From: Actinomycetota bacterium
Lineage (GTDB): Bacteria; Actinomycetota; CADDZG01; WHSQ01
Length of the DNA stretch: 8,571 bases
Direction: 5' to 3'
Assembly: GCA_019348445.1 (NCBI GenBank)
Contig: JAHWJK010000022.1
Location: 4,865-13,435, forward strand
Part shown: positions 6,882 to 8,571 of the stretch, one piece after another
Numbering within the stretch: position 1 is the stretch's first letter
Layout: each line of letters opens with the position of its first letter
Made by a program: the position numbers and the translations under genes
Notes under the pieces: generated by a model
What the model saw: the letters and a program-made list of their open reading frames with translations, nothing else
Databases searched by the model: none
What the model was told of the DNA's origin: nothing

Positions 6882-6928
6882 TGTAGGAACGAACTGTAGG
6901 CAGGGACGGTGGAGAAATTGGAGATTTT
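6882..6928. promoter_or_regulatory. Direct repeats in the regulator/glycosylase intergenic region, candidate operator
   Basis: The 61 bases between the divergent response-regulator and glycosylase genes hold two repeat pairs. TGTAGG occurs at 6882-6887 and 6895-6900 (13-base period, exact). GGAGA-AA-TT (6911-6919) is followed at once by GGAGA-TT-TT (6920-6928), a nine-base tandem repeat with two mismatches. OmpR-family regulators commonly bind direct repeats about 10-11 bases apart, so the tandem pair could be an autoregulatory site. The region is also the most A/T-rich of this gap. No convincing -35/-10 pair was found. Confidence 0.35.
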
Positions 6929-6934
6929 GTAAAG

Positions 6935-7855
6935 GTGAGCGCAACCGAAGTGTCTCTCCCCCTGAGGGGCCGGGGCGGTGAGCCCGTCGACCTGTGGCGC
7001 ACGTTCATCTCGCACGGTGTCGCTTCGTTGCCGCCTATGCGCGTCTCGGAAGACGACCGCACGTTCGAGGTCACGGTCGCGCTCCGGCGGGCGAAGCCTC
7101 GAACGGTCCTCGTCTCGGAGTCTCGCGGTATGGCTCGGCTCGAGGTACGAGGACGGGCACCGGGTCCGGATGCGGCGCAAGAGATAAAGGACAGCGTTGC
7201 CCACATCCTGCGGCTCCACGAGGATCTCTCCGGGTTCTACGAGCTCGCGCGTGGCGACGACGCGCTTTCCTGGGTGACTTCGGGCGCGGGGCGGATGATC
7301 AGGAGCGCGACCGTCTTCGAAGAAATCATCAAGACGATCTGCACCACGAACTGCGCGTGGTCCGCGACCAAACGGATGGTTCACGCCATCGTGGAGCATC
7401 TCGGCGAACCGGCCCCCGGCGCGCCTCCAGATGGTGCATGGGGGCGGGCGTTCCCGACTCCCGAAGCGATCGCGACTGCGGGAGACGGCTTCTTCAAGCA
7501 GGTCGCGCGTGCCGGCTACCGCGGCCCGTACTTCATGGCCATAGCTCGCGACGTCGCCGATGGATCAGTCGATCTTGAGCGGCTCGCTACCGACGACGAA
7601 CTGAGCGACGATGAGATCGAGAAACGACTGCTCGCCCTGCCCGGCGTCGGCCCCTATGCCGCCGCGCACATCATGATGATGCTCGGACGGTACTCGCGGT
7701 TGATCCTCGACTCGTGGACGCGCCCTACCTACTTACGTGTGGCAGGCAAGAGATCCGCCACCGACGCGACGATAGTGAGGCGCTTCAAGCGCTACGGCAG
7801 ATACGCAGGACTCGCGTTCTGGTTATTCGTAACCAGCGATTGGGCCGACGAGTGA
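6935..7855 (+). CDS. HhH-GPD family DNA glycosylase (AlkA/OGG1-like)
   Basis: A 306-residue base-excision repair enzyme expected to cut the N-glycosidic bond of damaged bases. An N-terminal beta-rich region (about 1-110, comparable to the extra domain of AlkA/OGG1 proteins) precedes the helical core. The helix-hairpin-helix is LLALPGVGPYAA (232-243) and the catalytic Asp is most likely D259 in LILDSW. The position of the OGG1-type catalytic Lys (seventh residue of LPGVGxK) is Tyr241, so it is probably monofunctional, as AlkA is. It has Cys136 and Cys140 in TICTTNC but lacks the four-Cys iron-sulphur loop of MutY/Nth. The GTG at 6935 has GGAG eleven bases upstream; GTG 6950 is an alternative with a better-placed AAGGTGA. 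Divergent from the response regulator; its 3' end overlaps the convergent YjbQ-type gene by 64 bases. Substrate (alkylated or oxidised bases) is not decidable here. Confidence 0.88.
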   Translation: MSATEVSLPLRGRGGEPVDLWRTFISHGVASLPPMRVSEDDRTFEVTVALRRAKPRTVLVSESRGMARLEVRGRAPGPDAAQEIKDSVAHILRLHEDLSGFYELARGDDALSWVTSGAGRMIRSATVFEEIIKTICTTNCAWSATKRMVHAIVEHLGEPAPGAPPDGAWGRAFPTPEAIATAGDGFFKQVARAGYRGPYFMAIARDVADGSVDLERLATDDELSDDEIEKRLLALPGVGPYAAAHIMMMLGRYSRLILDSWTRPTYLRVAGKRSATDATIVRRFKRYGRYAGLAFWLFVTSDWADE

Positions 7856-8292
7856 CCGAACGCGTGGAAAAGGATGGTCCGCTTCTTCGGTTCGTCGAGT
7901 TCGAACAGGAAGATCCGTTGCCACCGCCCTAGGAGCAACTCTCCGTCCGATATAGGAACGAGCTGCGAGGCCTGGCCCATGACCATCTGCGCGACGTGGG
8001 AGTGGCCGTTGCGGCGTTCGTTCGGAACGATGTTCTCGTTGCGTCGCGATTGGTCGTCGTGTGCGTAGTACGCCTCTGGCGGAAACAGCTCCTGGATCTT
8101 CGCCCCGATGTCTTCCAGGGCTCCCGCCTCCCACTCGTTGATGAGGATCGAGCACGTGGTGTGAGCGCAGAAGACCATCAGCGCGCCGTCGACGATGTCC
8201 GCCCGCGAGACGAAGTCCCGTGCGGCAGCGGTGAGGTCGACGCACGCCAACCGCTCTCGGGCTTCGACGTGCAACGTCTCCGGACGCGTCAT
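7792..8292 (-). CDS. YjbQ/UPF0047 family protein (secondary thiamine-phosphate synthase-like)
   Basis: A 166-residue cytoplasmic protein of the UPF0047 family. The E. coli member YjbQ can provide weak thiamine-phosphate synthase activity, but the true role is unclear. Family motifs: CAHTTCSILINEWE (42-54, with H44 and N52), YYAHDD (75-80), NGHSHVAQM (95-103, H97/H99), and LGRWQRIFLFELDEP (121-135). The family usually ends shortly after the RTILFHAFG strand at about 139-147. Here about twenty more residues follow (Ser, Asn, Ala and Gln-rich), encoded opposite the end of the glycosylase gene. The start at ATG 8292 has no Shine-Dalgarno; a TANNNT hexamer lies at the distance expected for a leaderless transcript. 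The gene appears to stand alone, separated from the upstream gene by a terminator. Confidence 0.92.
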   Translation of the reverse strand: MTRPETLHVEARERLACVDLTAAARDFVSRADIVDGALMVFCAHTTCSILINEWEAGALEDIGAKIQELFPPEAYYAHDDQSRRNENIVPNERRNGHSHVAQMVMGQASQLVPISDGELLLGRWQRIFLFELDEPKKRTILFHAFGHSSAQSLVTNNQNASPAYLP

Positions 8293-8298
8293 GCGGAG

Positions 8299-8304
8299 AC
8301 GGTA
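8299..8304 (-). promoter_or_regulatory. Possible -10 element for leaderless yjbQ-like transcript
   Basis: On the minus strand the hexamer TACCGT fits the loose actinobacterial -10 pattern TANNNT. It ends six bases before the ATG at 8292, which puts the expected transcription start at the A of the start codon. This agrees with the absence of a Shine-Dalgarno. No matching -35 element was found, so support is slight. Confidence 0.25.
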
Positions 8305-8353
8305 GCTAGGTCACGTCAGCAGTCCGCTGGCACATCGTCAAGATTTCGTAATA

Positions 8354-8383
8354 GGAAACGGGCCCCCGAAGGAGCCCGCTTCC
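8354..8383 (-). terminator. Hairpin terminator of the right-edge gene
   Basis: GGAAGCGGGC (8383-8374) pairs with GCCCGTTTCC (8363-8354) with a single mismatch, and two more C-G pairs close the loop. On the minus strand the stem's T-rich end is followed by TATTACG rather than a long U-run. It lies 47 bases past the TAA of the right-edge gene and upstream of the YjbQ-type gene, so it most likely ends the former and insulates the latter. Confidence 0.7.
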
Positions 8384-8430
8384 GTGCCAGTAGGTCCAGG
8401 GAGAGGTTAGGACCTTCGTTCGTACAGCTT

Positions 8431-8571
8431 TTACTTTCCGCTCTTGCCACTATTCGCGTTGCTGCTCGCGGGCGACGTCGCTGCCGGACCGGGCGAACCT
8501 GCAGAGCCACTGTTTCCGGGAGAGGCCGCGGCACCCGCTCCGACGCCGAGTCCGGCGTTCGAGCTGCCGCC
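8431..8571 (-). CDS. C-terminal tail of an Ala/Gly/Ser/Pro-rich protein (5' end beyond window)
   Basis: The last 46 codons of a minus-strand gene entering from the right edge and ending in TAA at 8433-8431. The residues are almost all Gly, Ala, Ser, Pro, Asn and Thr, ending in NANSGKSGK. The codons have strong third-position G/C, which supports this frame over the alternative minus-strand frame through the same bases. A hairpin terminator lies just downstream. Such a tail is a flexible linker or disordered end, as found on envelope-associated or secreted proteins and on some cytoplasmic ones. The domain that would identify the protein is outside the window, so no function is assigned. Confidence 0.7.
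   Translation of the reverse strand, partial: GGSSNAGLGVGAGAAASPGNSGSAGSPGPAATSPASSNANSGKSGK

Noticed and set aside
6874..7206. Extension of the response regulator to 7206
   Set aside because: The extra residues are Ser/Arg-rich with no domain and would cover the divergent glycosylase start. GTG 6873 fits the receiver start exactly.
8316..8534. 72-codon minus-strand frame at the right edge
   Set aside because: It runs through the terminator hairpin and is Arg-rich. The overlapping frame ending at 8431 has better codon bias and a properly placed terminator.

Overview
The window is GC-rich, with strong third-position G/C bias, GTG as well as ATG starts, and a two-component / DUF4153-DUF4173-type membrane protein arrangement. 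I read it as a chromosomal segment of an actinobacterium (Actinomycetota), probably an environmental lineage. That is inference from composition and gene style; there is no rRNA or other phylogenetic marker. I see no tRNA, rRNA, CRISPR array, insertion sequence or phage gene. Coding density is high and the longest non-coding gap is 163 bases.

Left block (1-1306, minus strand): a nucleotidyltransferase-fold protein is followed by a calcineurin-like metallophosphoesterase that runs off the left edge. The two are joined by a 4-base ATGA overlap and are very probably co-translated. Divergent from them, across a 163-base region containing inverted repeats and a possible FliA/WhiG-type sigma promoter, lies a membrane-anchored GGDEF-EAL protein (1470-3434, plus). 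It has an extracytoplasmic sensor region and intact cyclase, inhibitory-site and phosphodiesterase motifs, so it makes and/or breaks c-di-GMP.

Middle block (3446-6873, minus strand): transcription runs right to left through an OmpR/PhoB-type response regulator, a two-helix HAMP histidine kinase with almost no extracytoplasmic loop, and a polytopic DUF4153/DUF4173-type membrane protein. The regulator and kinase overlap by 4 bases. The kinase and membrane protein overlap by 31 bases, with the ribosome binding site inside the kinase gene. A 56-residue acidic, probably disordered protein follows 88 bases downstream. The operon suggests a cell-envelope signalling unit in which the membrane protein may be the partner or output of the kinase.

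Right block (6935-8571): an HhH-GPD DNA glycosylase (plus), divergent from the response regulator over 61 bases that carry two pairs of short direct repeats. It converges with, and overlaps by 64 bases, a YjbQ/UPF0047 family gene (minus). At the right edge is the C-terminal tail of an Ala/Gly/Ser/Pro-rich protein (minus), closed by a hairpin terminator.

Most genes belong to recognisable families. The parts that look least described are the coupled nucleotidyltransferase-phosphoesterase pair, the kinase-membrane protein coupling, and the small acidic protein.
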